A DNA stretch of 64,000 nucleotides from Ryuthela nishihirai (taxonomy: Eukaryota > Arthropoda > Arachnida > Araneae > Heptathelidae). The stretch spans positions 34,618,001 to 34,682,000 of the forward strand of contig JAWZYU010000005.1 of the NCBI GenBank assembly GCA_038380435.1, read 5' to 3'. Position 1 is the first letter of the stretch. Each line of letters opens with the position of its first letter. Position numbers and translations under genes: made by a program. Below, in pieces: positions 54,070 through 64,000 of this stretch. The notes under the pieces were generated by a model, which searched no databases, was not told the origin of the DNA, and saw only the letters and a program-made list of their open reading frames with translations.

Positions 54070-54700
54070 TCTTCCTGATGAATCACGCAAAAGCTGTAGA
54101 AACAAGGATCTCTCCATCCTTCAAAGCAACACAACTTGGAAGAAAATGCATTGAGACAGAAACTTTGCAACCCGTACATATCTATCCACTGATCGACAAC
54201 TCGGCACGAAAGGTCGTACAGTTTCCGACAGCGTTCGGCCGACTCTCGTGCCCCAGCCAACTCCCGTTCGGTGACAATCGATACGAGCAGCGGAAGGAAT
54301 TTATTAACGGCCATTTATATCAAGATCGTCACGATTCCGGCATGTAAATCCGGAGCCGTCTGCAGGGGTCGGGAACAGTGCCGCTCTCGTGACGACGGGG
54401 CGGGGGGGAAGGCGTGCATGCCCGCCCTATCAACTCCCATCAACACCGGAGCTAATTGAAGCCGCTGCCCACGGCCTTGTACCGTCACTCACGTTTATTA
54501 GCAGAAGTAGATCGGCCCATTAGGCCTAGCGTCTTGGCGTGCACGTCGGGGCGCGTGCCGCCGGAATGGCTAATGGGGTGGCCGTCGCGCTTGCTGACAC
54601 ATGAGCAATTAAATTGCTCGCGGTGGGAACAGCGGCAGCTAATGCAGTCCTACCGAGGTAATGGGTGACCCATGACGCCATAATAGTCCGGTGATTAATA
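54070..54700. promoter_or_regulatory. GC-rich unique island (possible conserved regulatory DNA)
   Basis: The longest non-repetitive GC-rich tract in the window. It has a CpG-rich core (GACGACGGGGCGGG, CACGTCGGGGCGCGTGCCGC). It also has homeodomain-like sites: GGAGCTAATTGAAGCC, GGCTAATGGGGTGG, the 8-bp palindrome GAGCAATTAAATTGCTC (54603-54619), GGCAGCTAATGCAG and GTGATTAATAACAG. It matches none of the repeats. Opposite-strand frames here (53979-54314 minus, 54078-54347 plus) show no known domain. The regulatory call is inference from composition and motif clustering. Confidence 0.35.
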
Positions 54701-55326
54701 ACAGTAGCAGTTGGAGCGGTGGGACAAGCATCCTAATCGGGTAGGACCCACCTGGTGAAGCACGGATACAAGGGACAAAAGCAACGAGGTGGCAGCGGCT
54801 ACGAGGTGGCCACTCTCACTAAACCAAATTACCTTTATGACATTGCTGAAGTGGTGCATCCGTCGCACTTCTCCGCTGTTTCGCTTGAGAACAATGAATT
54901 TTGACATCTCGTGTAAACAAACTCCTTCAATTCACTCGGCCATATCTCTATCGACTAGTGACTGGGTGCATATTGTAACTGTGGCGTGTAACAACAGGTC
55001 AATAATATCTATGTCGTGTTCATCTCCATCGTATTTGTCAGGATTTTCCTCTCTCTCATTCAGCTTGTTGTAGGGCTTTTCGTCTCGCTTGTTATTTACT
55101 CTCAGTTAGTAATGTCTTATTTACCTTCGTTAGTAACTTGCGGAAAAACGTTACACCTGTTATCAACGATAATAGCGATTATAGCAACGGTTCGTTTTAT
55201 GTAGCCAAGCTTGGTTTTGCTAAGGTTAGGGTTACTGTCATATTAACAACTCGTAATCGTTACGCTGAGATGAAAAGTCGCATGATTTCCGTAGTAGAAA
55301 TGAGCCGGAACTCAAAGGGATTTTCT
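54701..55326. other. Unique DNA, nothing recognised
   Basis: Moderate GC near the island falling to AT-rich. Short frames only. Confidence 0.5.
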
Positions 55327-55337
55327 TCCAGGAAAAG

Positions 55338-55725
55338 GGGGGCGGGGGTGGCTCAGTCGGTAGCGCGCCAGGCTCGTAATCTATAGTTCCCAGGTTCGAG
55401 TCCCAGTGGGTCAGCGTTGAGATTTATCTCCGCAAAATTCCCCGCCCTGCCCACGGTCAGTAGGGGACACCGATGGGCTTGGAAAGGCGCCGTCCATCGG
55501 ATGTGACGTTAAGCCGTGACCCCATGTAGGGGAGAGCCATACCTTGTGCACGTTAAAGGACACGCTGGATGGCCTTGACGGGAGGCTACCATCTGTCTCC
55601 CAACAGCTGTTCCAGTGGGTCCCCTCCCCCAACCTTCTCTGAGCCTTCGGGGTCCATGTGACCTGGCCATTTAGCCCATGGTGTGCAAAAAAGTGTCGCT
55701 CAGAGGTAAAACAACCCAACCCAAA
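55338..55725 (+). mobile_element. SINE-A, full length with 11-bp TSD
   Basis: 388 bp with TSD TCCAGGAAAAG at 55327-55337 and 55726-55736. It is close to consensus: GGCGGGGGTGGCTCAGTCGG head, CTCGTAATCTATAGTTCCCA, GGTTCGAGTCCC, and tail CTCAGAGGTAAAACAACCC. Confidence 0.97.
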
Positions 55726-55736
55726 TCCAGGAAAAG

Positions 55737-56278
55737 ATAATTAGATTAGAAGAGACTTTCACAAGGGAACTATGCGTTTTATAAAGTGTGATCAGTTTTT
55801 GCAACAGTTTAGTCAGCCTGTTCAAAGTGTGATCAATTTCGTAAAAAAATTGCGAAATTTCAGATTTTTTTAATGTGGGTTTTTCTTTTAAAAGGATTTT
55901 TGAAATTTGCCACTTTTTTTGTTTTCAATAATTTCAATGTTTTCGAATTTTTTTGGAGTACTGATATTTAATTCATTGAAGCGCAACTATTTATGTGAAG
56001 AGATGACTGCATTAGCTACCAAACAGTACAATTTTTTTAGGGTGTTGCCAGCATTTTAACTGTAACCTGAACAAGAAATTAAAAACAATTTTTTAACAAT
56101 ATTTCGATGATTTTTCCTAATTTTTTTCATTAACGATAAAAGAACCAAATAGCAGATGCATTCATAAGATATGGTCCTTTAAATAAAAAGTAAATTGAAA
56201 AGTTTGAACGGATAGTTTTTGAAAAATTAGGAATACAATACATGCCGTTTTCGACCCTTATTTTTGAGCGGCGATTTT
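55737..56278. other. AT-rich DNA, nothing recognised
   Basis: T-rich tracts and no recognised repeat or gene. Confidence 0.5.
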
Positions 56279-56478
56279 TAAGTGGCCAGCACGCTTGGCT
56301 ACTGATCTAAGGGACCTGGGTTCGAGTCCCGGGTAAGGCATGGACGTTTGTGTCGTTTTTTCTGCTGAGGTCCTGCCATCCTCTCAGACCTTCTACTATG
56401 GCATATAAACTGACAGGTTCCTGTCAGACCTCTGTGGCAAGCAGCTGCTTGAGGGGGTATTTATTTTTTTTATTTATA
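56279..56478 (+). mobile_element. SINE-B copy
   Basis: AAGTGGCCAGCACGCTTGGC has a slightly shortened A-box region. GGGTTCGAGTCCCGGGTAAG, the CTGCTGAGGTCCTGCCATCC body and GGGGGTATTTATTTTTTTTA follow. Confidence 0.94.
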
Positions 56479-57394
56479 ACTTTCGAAGAAAATTTTTTTG
56501 ATCGAAAGCAGATGTCATTCTGATGTTCTCACTAAGAGTAGTCTCACATATATCTTTTCTAATAGAATCCGCGAGGGTCACCTGACACCCTCTGCCTGAT
56601 TTGAGATGAAATGATTCATATAAATTTTTTCATTACTGCAAAGCCTTTTCATTTTTAAATATACAGCAAACTCCCATTTATGAGGAATCGGAGCTGCTGG
56701 TCAGGTTAATCTGCAGGTTGCATGAAACTTTCTATACCTAATATTCAAGCCTTAGTGGAAATAAAAATGGAGTTAAAATTATGATAATGAAAATAAAGCA
56801 TAATGCTCTTAATACAAATGTGAATACCTAAAATATGATTTATTTATCATATTTTTCCACTTAATGAATATCTAAATCCTTACACTTAACAAAATCTTCG
56901 GGAACTGCTTCATTGAAAACCACCATGGAAAAAGTAATTTTGTCTTAGGGGTGTGAAGTAGACGATCTCATTCTACTTTTTTATCACTCTCGGATTTCCC
57001 AAAGAACTCTTGAAGCTTTCCGCTAATGCTGAATTCCTTCATAAGCAGATTGAGATTCTCCCCTTTTGCAGTGCTTTGCATATTTCAATGTCTTTGTTTA
57101 AAGTCAAACAACACATTTTCGCTTTAGTCTTTGCGTGGTATTCTTCTTTGACAGCATTTACAAATTGATGGGTGACAGATTTCCGATAAACTGAACAACG
57201 CGATCACAAATTCAACTACCTGCTTCTTCAATGGTCGTAATGGAACTAGTGTGAATGTAATAATGCGCCAATGAGGATGCTGGTGCCAGTGGTATCTGGG
57301 AAAACAAACACATGCATTGAAATTTGCCGTATCAAGTTCAAATGTTCAATTTGAAATTTATGCCGGTTTCATGAGAATTCCTGATGCTTGAGTA
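56479..57394. other. AT-rich DNA, nothing recognised
   Basis: No family recognised. The text around 56880-57240 on the minus strand may be an old coding remnant, but I could not read a domain. Confidence 0.4.
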
Positions 57395-57404
57395 CCCGAT
57401 AAAC

Positions 57405-57791
57405 AGGTTGGGTTGTTTTACCTCTGAGCGGCACTTTTTTGCACACCATGGACTAAATGGCCAGGTCACATTGACCCCGAAGGCTCAGAGAAGGTTGGGG
57501 GAGGGGACCCACAGGAACAGCTGTTGGGAGACAGATGGTAGCCTCCCGTCAAGGCCATCCAGCGTGTTCTTTAACGTGCACAGGATATGGTTCTCCCGCA
57601 CACGGGCCCCACGGCTTAACGTCCCATCCGATGGACGGCGGCCTTTCCAAGCCCATCGGTGTCCCCTACTGACCGTGGGCAGGGCGGGGAATTTTTGCGG
57701 GGATAAATCTCAACGCTGACCCAGCTGGGACTCGAACCTGGGAACTACAGATTACGAGCCTGGCGCGCTACCGACTGAGCCACCCCCGCCC
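57405..57791 (-). mobile_element. SINE-A, full length with 10-bp TSD
   Basis: 387 bp with TSD CCCGATAAAC at 57395-57404 and 57792-57801. It is close to consensus on the minus strand (GGTTGGGTTGTTTTACCTCT tail, GACTGAGCCACCCCCGCCCC head). Confidence 0.96.
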
Positions 57792-57921
57792 CCCGATAAA
57801 CGGGAGTTTATTGTAGCAAGATTTGTTTGTGGCGAAGAATGATTGAACTGCTGCTGAAGAACTGTAATAGTTTCAATAATTTGCATGATTTTTGATAGAG
57901 CTTCGTTAACTCTTTCGTGCT

Positions 57922-58153
57922 TTTTAATGTGCACAGGGTATGGTTCTCCCACACACGTGCCACGGCTTAAAGTCCCATACGGCGGACGTGTTTCCTGGGT
58001 CAGCTTTTCAAAGCCCATCAGTTCCCCTTCTAACCCCAGGGCAAAGAGAAGATCTTTGCAGAAATAAATATCTACGCTGTCCCATGTGGGACTCTAACCT
58101 AGTAACTGCGATTACGAGTCGGACGCGCTACCGACTGAGCCGCCTCTCTCCCA
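57922..58153 (-). mobile_element. SINE-A head-half fragment
   Basis: It runs from AATGTGCACAGGGTATGGTT to CTACCGACTGAGCCGCCTC on the minus strand. As at 8894, similarity begins at the GTGCACAGGG motif, so both fragments lose the tail half at nearly the same point. Confidence 0.88.
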
Positions 58154-58195
58154 TTGTAACATGTTGAAGTTCCCACTATTTTCTGCTCCAGCCGC

Positions 58196-58475
58196 CGCTT
58201 TATCCTGGGGATACTGATGGACTTGGAAGAGACCGCCATCCATCGGATGAGATGTTAAGCCATGGTTCATGTGCCGGGGAGCCACATCCTAGACATGTTA
58301 AAGAACACTTGGAAAACCTTGACGTGATATTTCCATCTGTCTTCCAACGGATGATCACTGAATCCTTTTACTCTACCCTGCTCTGAGCTCTTGGGCCTGT
58401 GACCTTTGACCTGTTCTTTTAGCCCATCGTGTGCAAAAAAAGTCCCTCTCAGAGGAAAAACAAACAACCCAAATG
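58196..58475 (+). mobile_element. SINE-A tail-half fragment
   Basis: GGGGATACTGATGGACTTGG, CATCGGATGAGATGTTAAGC, CATCTGTCTTCCAACGG and CTCTCAGAGGAAAAACAAAC follow the SINE-A order on the plus strand without a head. Confidence 0.88.
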
Positions 58476-58479
58476 TCTA

Positions 58480-59070
58480 TATTGATTCTCACTTAGTTTA
58501 CATCATGTTAATTTTATTATTTAATATTTATAGAAAACAAAAGGAGTCTAGGCAAGTGCGTTAAAACAGAGAATTTATTGGATAAATTTTCTCACATTTG
58601 CTTAATTCTCATTGACTGTCACTTTCATTTCAGAAAATTTCTTCTGAATAAAACTAATGCATATAAATGATAGTAAGGCATTTATTTATATAAAAGTTAT
58701 TTTTTTAAGTCTCACGCTAAATTGATTCATTCAGTTGTAACATTTATCAGAAGTTTTTCACCTGGATAAATAAAAGACGCATTCTTGAGAAAGAATCATT
58801 AAAAAAATTAAAACTTCCATTATTCGACTAAATGGCTTTCTTCTAACTCTCTCGCTGTTACTGGAGTAAGGTCACGGGCGTTGGCAGGACTGGGGGAAGG
58901 GATTTGTTCCCCCATATAAAAGTGATAGAAAAAATTAATTTAATTTAAACAATGTAAAAAAAATAGGTCAAAATATTCAGTGATAAATTATCAGAAGTCT
59001 GTAGACAAGGAACACTAGAAAAATATTGATATTTTTTTCTTAGAAAAATGTATTCTGGCTTCTTTTAGCT
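58480..59070. other. AT-rich DNA, nothing recognised
   Basis: No feature recognised. Confidence 0.5.
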
Positions 59071-59076
59071 TTTGTG

Positions 59077-59837
59077 GTGAGGGTGGCTCAGTCTGTAGGG
59101 CCCTAGGCTCATAATGTGAAGTTCCCAGGTTCGAATCCCGCCTTGGTCAGCATTGAGATTTATCTCTTCAAAACTTCCTGCCCGCTTCTTTTTGCTTTTA
59201 GGATGGGGGTGGCTCAGTCTGTAGGGCCCTAGGCTCATAATGTGAAGTTCCCAGGTTCGAGTCCCGCCTTGGTCAGCATTGAGATTTATCTCTGCAAAAC
59301 TTCTTGCCCCGCTTCTTTTTGCTTTTAGGGTGGGGGTGGCTCAGTCTGTAGGGCCCTAGGCTCATAATGTGAAGTTCCCAGGTTCGAGTCCCACCTTGGT
59401 CAGCATTGAGATTTATCTCTGCAAAACCTCTTGCCCCGCTTCTTTTTGCTTTTAGGGTGGGGGTGGCTCAGTCTGTAGGGCCCTAGGCTCATAATGTGAA
59501 GTTCCCAGGTTCTAGTCCCGCCTTGGTTAGCATTGAGATTTATCTCTGCAAAACTTCCTGCCTCGCCCACGGTCAGCAGGGGACACCGCTGGGCTTGGAA
59601 AGACCGCCGTCCGTCGGATGGGATGGTAAGCCGTGGTCCCGTATGCAGGAGATACATGCCCTGTGCACGTTAAAGAACACACTGGATGGCCTTGACGGGA
59701 GGTTACCATCTGTCTCCTAACAGCTGTTCCAGTGGGTCCCCTCCCCCAACCTTCTCTGAGCCTTAGGGGTCCTTGTAACCTGACCATTTAGCCCACGGCG
59801 GGAAAAAAAGTGCCGCTCAGAGGTAAAACAACCCAAC
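59077..59837 (+). mobile_element. SINE-A with four tandem tRNA-like heads
   Basis: The head GGTGGCTCAGTCTGTAGGGC occurs at 59082, 59208, 59335 and 59462, a period of 126-127 bp. Each unit has CTAGGCTCATAATGTGAAG, GTTCCCAGGTTCGA(A/G)TCC and a linker CTTCTTTTTGCTTTTAGG. Only the fourth continues into the SINE-A body (59550-59837, tail CTCAGAGGTAAAACAACCC). The anticodon-loop region CTCATAATGTGAAG matches elongator tRNA-Met (CTCATAATCTGAAG). Confidence 0.94.
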
Positions 59838-60920
59838 TCAACACTTTGTGTTGCAAATTTGAAACACACAGTTGTAGTTACATACAATACGTTGAAAATA
59901 AATTTAAAAAAACAGGCCATAAACTGAGTTAAACTTCATTCTAGCTTTTTTTTTCAGACATCAAAACTTCCATTCTCACGAATACAGAATTATTATTAAA
60001 TAAATATTATAGGCTTCGAAAAGGATATGGAAGAAAGATTTTTTTTTTTATTTGGAAGAATTTGTGAGCTAGATAAAGCTTTCAAAAATTGATGGAATTA
60101 AGTTTTTAGCAGGGGAAGGAAACGTTCAAGAACAGAAGAAGGAGAAAAAATCCGTTGGAGGAGTATCATGGGAACTTCCGGATTGAGAACACCTGAAAAG
60201 AATTTCAATGTTTTGCTTTCCTACTTTTTGGATGAGTACCACTTTGTGCTCTGTTAACTCCGTCAATTGTTTCAGTTTTCCGCAGTACCTTATCCAATTC
60301 ATCAGCTATCTATTCCTTATCTAGATATTCTTGTAACAATTCCGCTTTTCTTATCTCCTTTCACATCTGTATCACTAAAGAGTAATCTTGAATGTTTTGG
60401 GATCTGAAAATAAAGGAAGCAAAGTTATAGTTGATATATAATTTATTACCTTCTATTTTTGTAGTCTTCATAAACGAGCACTGAGTTATGAGTTTCAAAT
60501 TTGCAACTAGCAATGCTCGTTAATCATATTTTAACTTTGGGATTGGTTTGCAGACGCAGATTTTTATAGCATGGATTAGTGTCAAGCGTTATTAAAGCCT
60601 AATATTATATAGTGAAGTGTCAGTATAACGAAATCGGCAAGGTGAATAAAATATATTCATTATACCGAAATGCAATAAAAAAACAGTGTTATCATAGTTA
60701 CCTACTACGAAAAAATTATTATGAAGGAAATTTTCCTGTGTATTGGAGTTTACTAATTAAGTAAACACCTAAATACCTATAACGGTCTACAACCTCTTGC
60801 TTGATACATCTCGCCAAATGAATTTTCCTGTGGTCAAGACACTTGTCTGATCACAGACTCATTCAGCCATAATGTATTAGTAAAAATTATTTATCTTTTA
60901 TTTCAAAACCTTTTTTTTCG
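59838..60920. other. AT-rich DNA, nothing recognised
   Basis: No repeat family or gene recognised between the SINE and the I-type LINE. Confidence 0.5.
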
Positions 60921-63365
60921 TGCTCATTTTTTTCTCATATTTTTTTTCTCTTTCCCCCCCCCCCATTTATTTTGTTGTAATTTATCAAAGAGTCCAATAT
61001 CTCTCAAGTAAGAAATCAGTAATTTATAAAATTTTGCTTTTTGGGAATTTTTAGGTGGTTCTAAGATGGTAGTGAAATTATATTGGGACACATTGCATTT
61101 TTGCAGTTTTTGAGTATGGTATTCTCTACAATTAAAAATTATGTGTTCCAATGATTGGGGCTTATTGCAGAATGTACAGTTTGGAGAGTTTATTTTTCTC
61201 ATTTTAAACAAAGCAGTGTTTGTCAAAGCTGTGTTGACTTTGATTCTCATTATAATATTAATTTCCTTTTTTAGACCATAATCCATAAATTTGGTCACTT
61301 TTTGTGAGATATTAAATCTGTGTGTGTGTATAGCATTAAGGGTATACCAATTTTGAAGTTCTGATATTTTTATTTTGTTGCTTTTTATGAAAATATAAGA
61401 AATGAGGTGGAGAAATTGAGGTGTCTAAATCTTTTGCCTGTTTTGCAAGGTTATCTACTATGTCATTTTCTTTCAGATAAATATGTGAAGGTATCCATTG
61501 TAATTGAATGTGATTGTTATGTTGTAAATGTTGTTGTGTGGTTGCAAGAATATCATTAATGTAGATAGCAAAGTTACTTTTGAATGGGTTATTGCAAATA
61601 ATATCTAAGGATATTTTACTGTCTGTGAGGATAATAATTTTACTATTGTAAAATTTTAAAGCCCAAAAAATGGCATAAATTATGGCAGTAATTTCTGCTA
61701 TCACTATAGGAACAGGTCTGTTAAATTTAAATTGAAATTGATGGCTGTGTGAATTACAAATGAATGCCCCTAATGCAATGGTTCTATCTGAGTTTAATAA
61801 AGACCCATCAGTGAAAATTTTAATAAAGTCTTTATATGTGTTGTCAATATATGTTTCAGTTAGTATTTTTAAATTAATTTTGTCTAGTGTCTTTTTTGAA
61901 TAAATTCCAGGGATTTCATTGTTCATTTTAGGAAATGGTGAAAACCAATAAGGATAATATGTGATGATATCTCCACTCATTTTGTTATCTATAATTTTTA
62001 TAAAAATATTTTTTTCTGATGACTGAGACAATGTTATGTCTGTAAACTTTGTTTTAATTTCATCAATTATTGGGTGTTGTGAGTTTTTGGTTATAATTCT
62101 AAAAATAAGGTTTGATAGTTGATATTTTTTCTTTAGATCCAATGGTGGAAATGCAGTTTCTGCATAGATATTAATGTTTGCAGTAGATTGTAAGAGTCCC
62201 AGACAGTATTTTAAGATTTTTATTTGGATTCTTTCCAAGGTTTTTATTTTAGTTTTTGAAATATTGTTGATAAGTTCTAAACCATATGTGAATTTGGGTA
62301 AAATTATTGCATTATAAATTAGTAATAAGTTTTTTGTTATACATCCCAACTTGAATTACCTAAATATTTTAAACATTGGTATAATTTATTTGATTAATCC
62401 TGAGCATTTTGTAAAAATGAATTCCAAAGTAGTTTTGAATCTAGATGAAGTCCCAAAAATTTTAAATTTTTTACGATTTTTATATTTCTATCTTTTAGTT
62501 TTATTATAAATTCTTTGGTAGACTTTTTTTTTCTATGAAAATAGATAATATTTGTTTTTTCTATATTTAATTGTAAATTCCATTTTTCACAATATTTATT
62601 TACATTATTTAAAGTATTTTGAATTCTTTTCTGGATTATACTTGTGTCTTGATGAATTGTCCAAAAAATCAAATCATCCACATACGTTCCAAATTTAATA
62701 TTGTCTCCAAAATATATTTTCAATGGCATTTAAATAGATATTAAACAGGGTCGGTGACAATATGTCCCCTTGGATAATTCCATTTAAAAAATTGTATTCC
62801 TGAGAGAAATTGTTACCAATTTTGACTGTGTTAGAATTTATTTTGTAAAATATGGAATTAAAAGTAATAGAGGTTGCCGCAGATTTTTAATGATCTAATT
62901 TTAGAAAGCAATGCTTGATATGAGATAGAATCAAACGCCTTTTCAAGGTCAATGACCGTCGCCACCATAAAACATTTATTCTTGATTGCGAATTCTGCGT
63001 CCGTTATAATATCTAATAATAAATCTTTTGTGGCACGGCCAAATCTAAAGCCATAGCATTAATTATGGAGGGATTATTTTTTCTCAATATACCAATTCAA
63101 TCTATAAACTATCATCTTTTCGAAAAGTTTGAGTATATTTGAGCTCAGGCAGATTGGACGATATGAGTTCAATTCATCTGGCGGTTTTTGTTTCTTTCTT
63201 AAGGAAGATCGTGTAATTTTCTGACAATGAATTTGGATAACTTCTGGAAGTCCAAATTTTATTTTAAAAGTCTAATAAAAAACGAACCCAGTTAGGGGAT
63301 AATTTTTTTAAGATTTTGTTCGAAATTCCGTCTGGTCTTGGAGTTGTATTTTCTTTTTAAGATGT
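60905..63365 (-). mobile_element. I-type LINE, 5' truncated, with RNase H
   Basis: A non-LTR retrotransposon on the minus strand, kept from the early RT motifs to the 3' end. The order is RT, RNase H, then a cysteine-histidine C-terminal motif. An RNase H domain after the RT is found in the I and related clades and in R1/Loa-type elements, but not in RTE or CR1. The 5' edge at about 63365 abuts half a palindromic MITE. The endonuclease is absent. Confidence 0.88.
60924..63362 (-). pseudogene. RT-RNase H ORF of the I-type LINE
   Basis: Motif A region VIDLEKAFDSISYQALLSK (about 62960-62900) lies in a frame with stops nearby. The catalytic box FGTYVDDLIFW and NLQLNIEKTNIIYFHRKKK are in the frame 62729-62394. 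The long frame 62349-61336 holds the RT thumb (LLLIYNAIILPKFTYGLEL) and RNase H with all four expected acidic residues: KIFTDGSLL, PIVIAEITAI, IILTDSKISL and NDIVDNLAKQ, plus WIPSHI. The last frame, 61298-60924, has the zinc-binding-like CTFCNKPQSLEHIIFNC. Stops and frameshifts between these parts make it non-functional. Confidence 0.88.
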
Positions 63366-63473
63366 CTGTGACACGAAGGTTGCAGATCACTAATTTCTAA
63401 AAAAATCGCTGCCAGATATTTTTTCTGAATTCTGTAATCAACCATAGTGTTCGTATACTTTTTTGTGCGATTG
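63366..63473. mobile_element. Half of a palindromic MITE (copy 3)
   Basis: GTGACACGAAGGTTGCAGAT, CACTAATTTCTAAAAAAATC, GATATTTTTTCTGAATTCTG and the end GTATACTTTTTTGTGCGATTG match one arm of the MITEs at 30356 and 33910. It is followed by TA at 63474-63475. The other arm is missing. Confidence 0.88.
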
Positions 63474-63680
63474 TACAGGAAAAAAGATTTTGAATTCCAT
63501 GAAAGCAAAGGGAGTATTAGAAAGTGTAAAGAGGACACTGTGCTTAAAAAGATTGGGACCGCTGTTATAGACAAAGAATGAAGCACATTTCATTAAAAAC
63601 ATGACCAAATGTTTTCCTAACAAACAAAATGGAAGCATTTCAAGACTATAAAAATTCATATTTGATAGTCTTTCAGACAA

Positions 63681-64000
63681 CAGGACAAAGGAAGGCTCAG
63701 TTGATTGAGCTTTAGGCTTGTAATCTGGTGTTCCCAGGTTCGAGTCCCACTCTGACAGCATTGAGGTTTTTCTCCGCTATCCCCCCACACATCCCACCCA
63801 CCAATAAATGAACCACCTGAACCCTGGTTTCAGTCAGAAAGAGGACGCCGATGGGCTTGTAATGGCATCCTTCTATCGAATGGAACATTAGGTCTTGATT
63901 CCATGTGCAGGAGAGTCATACCTTGTGCACGTTGAAGAATGTTCTTAATGATCCCGAAGGGAGGCTTCCATCTGTCCGCTAATAGCTATTCAGTGGATCA
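63681..64000 (+). mobile_element. SINE-A, runs off the window end
   Basis: The head GAAGGCTCAGTTGATTGAGC, then CTTGTAATCTGGTGTTCCCA, GGTTCGAGTCCCACTCTGAC and the body GACGCCGATGGGCTTGTAAT to CCGCTAATAGCTATTCAGTG. The tail lies beyond 64000. Confidence 0.9.

Noticed and set aside
53979..54314. Possible exon on the minus strand at the GC-rich island
   Set aside because: The 111-codon frame looks protein-like in places but overlaps an equally open plus-strand frame. I recognise no family, so I treat the island as non-coding.
55338..55410. tRNA gene candidates at SINE heads
   Set aside because: The A- and B-box-like motifs are present, but the acceptor stem is not closed and the sequence continues into the SINE body. 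TSDs flank the whole 385 bp. These are tRNA-derived retroposons, not tRNA genes.

Overview
This window looks like AT-rich nuclear DNA from an invertebrate animal. The mixture of RTE-, Jockey- and I-type non-LTR retrotransposons, Tc1-like and hAT-like DNA transposons, tRNA-derived SINEs and many degenerate minisatellites fits an arthropod, and a chelicerate is possible, but nothing here fixes the species. I found no intact host gene. Almost every long reading frame belongs to a decayed transposon, an antisense shadow of one, a SINE or a tandem repeat. The window therefore reads as intergenic DNA or a very large intron. Two short GC-rich, non-repetitive islands (27361-27600 and 54070-54700) are the best candidates for host regulatory DNA.

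Layout. 1-10 kb: unique AT-rich DNA, a Tc1-like remnant (3247-4370) and several copies of two SINE families, called here SINE-A (about 385 bp, tRNA-Met-like head) and SINE-B (about 200 bp, tRNA-like head, TATTTATT tail). 10-12.3 kb: a Jockey-type pseudogene (minus strand) broken by two SINE-A insertions with clear target-site duplications (TSDs). 12.3-14.1 kb: direct repeats of about 375 bp. 16-27.1 kb: two nearly full-length copies of one RTE-type LINE (about 3.6 kb). Copy A lies inside a tandem array and has an 11-bp TSD. Copy B is inserted inside a SINE-A. 28.9-34.6 kb: a second Tc1-like element, palindromic MITEs, and an inverted duplication carrying a SINE head with a MITE in it. 31.6 kb: a 37-bp minisatellite that appears to have grown out of SINE sequence. 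36-43 kb: hAT-like MITEs and a 1.5-kb inverted-repeat element filled with minisatellite. 43.2-44.6 kb: a Tc1-like element with complete ends. 45-50 kb: a third RTE copy (C). 51-54 kb: an RTE 3' fragment, a minisatellite and stacked SINE-Bs. 55-60 kb: SINE-A copies, one with a four-fold tandem tRNA-like head. 60.9-63.4 kb: a 5'-truncated I-type LINE with an RNase H domain.

How the parts relate. The LINEs encode reverse transcriptase and are plausible sources of the machinery that moves the SINEs, although no shared 3' tail was seen. Nesting gives a relative chronology: Jockey fragment before SINE-A; SINE-A before RTE copy B; RTE copy C before a SINE-B; SINE-A before the palindromic MITE. RTE copies A and B share a one-base deletion that separates the endonuclease and RT frames and is absent from copy C. 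They therefore seem to descend from a source that was already frameshifted.
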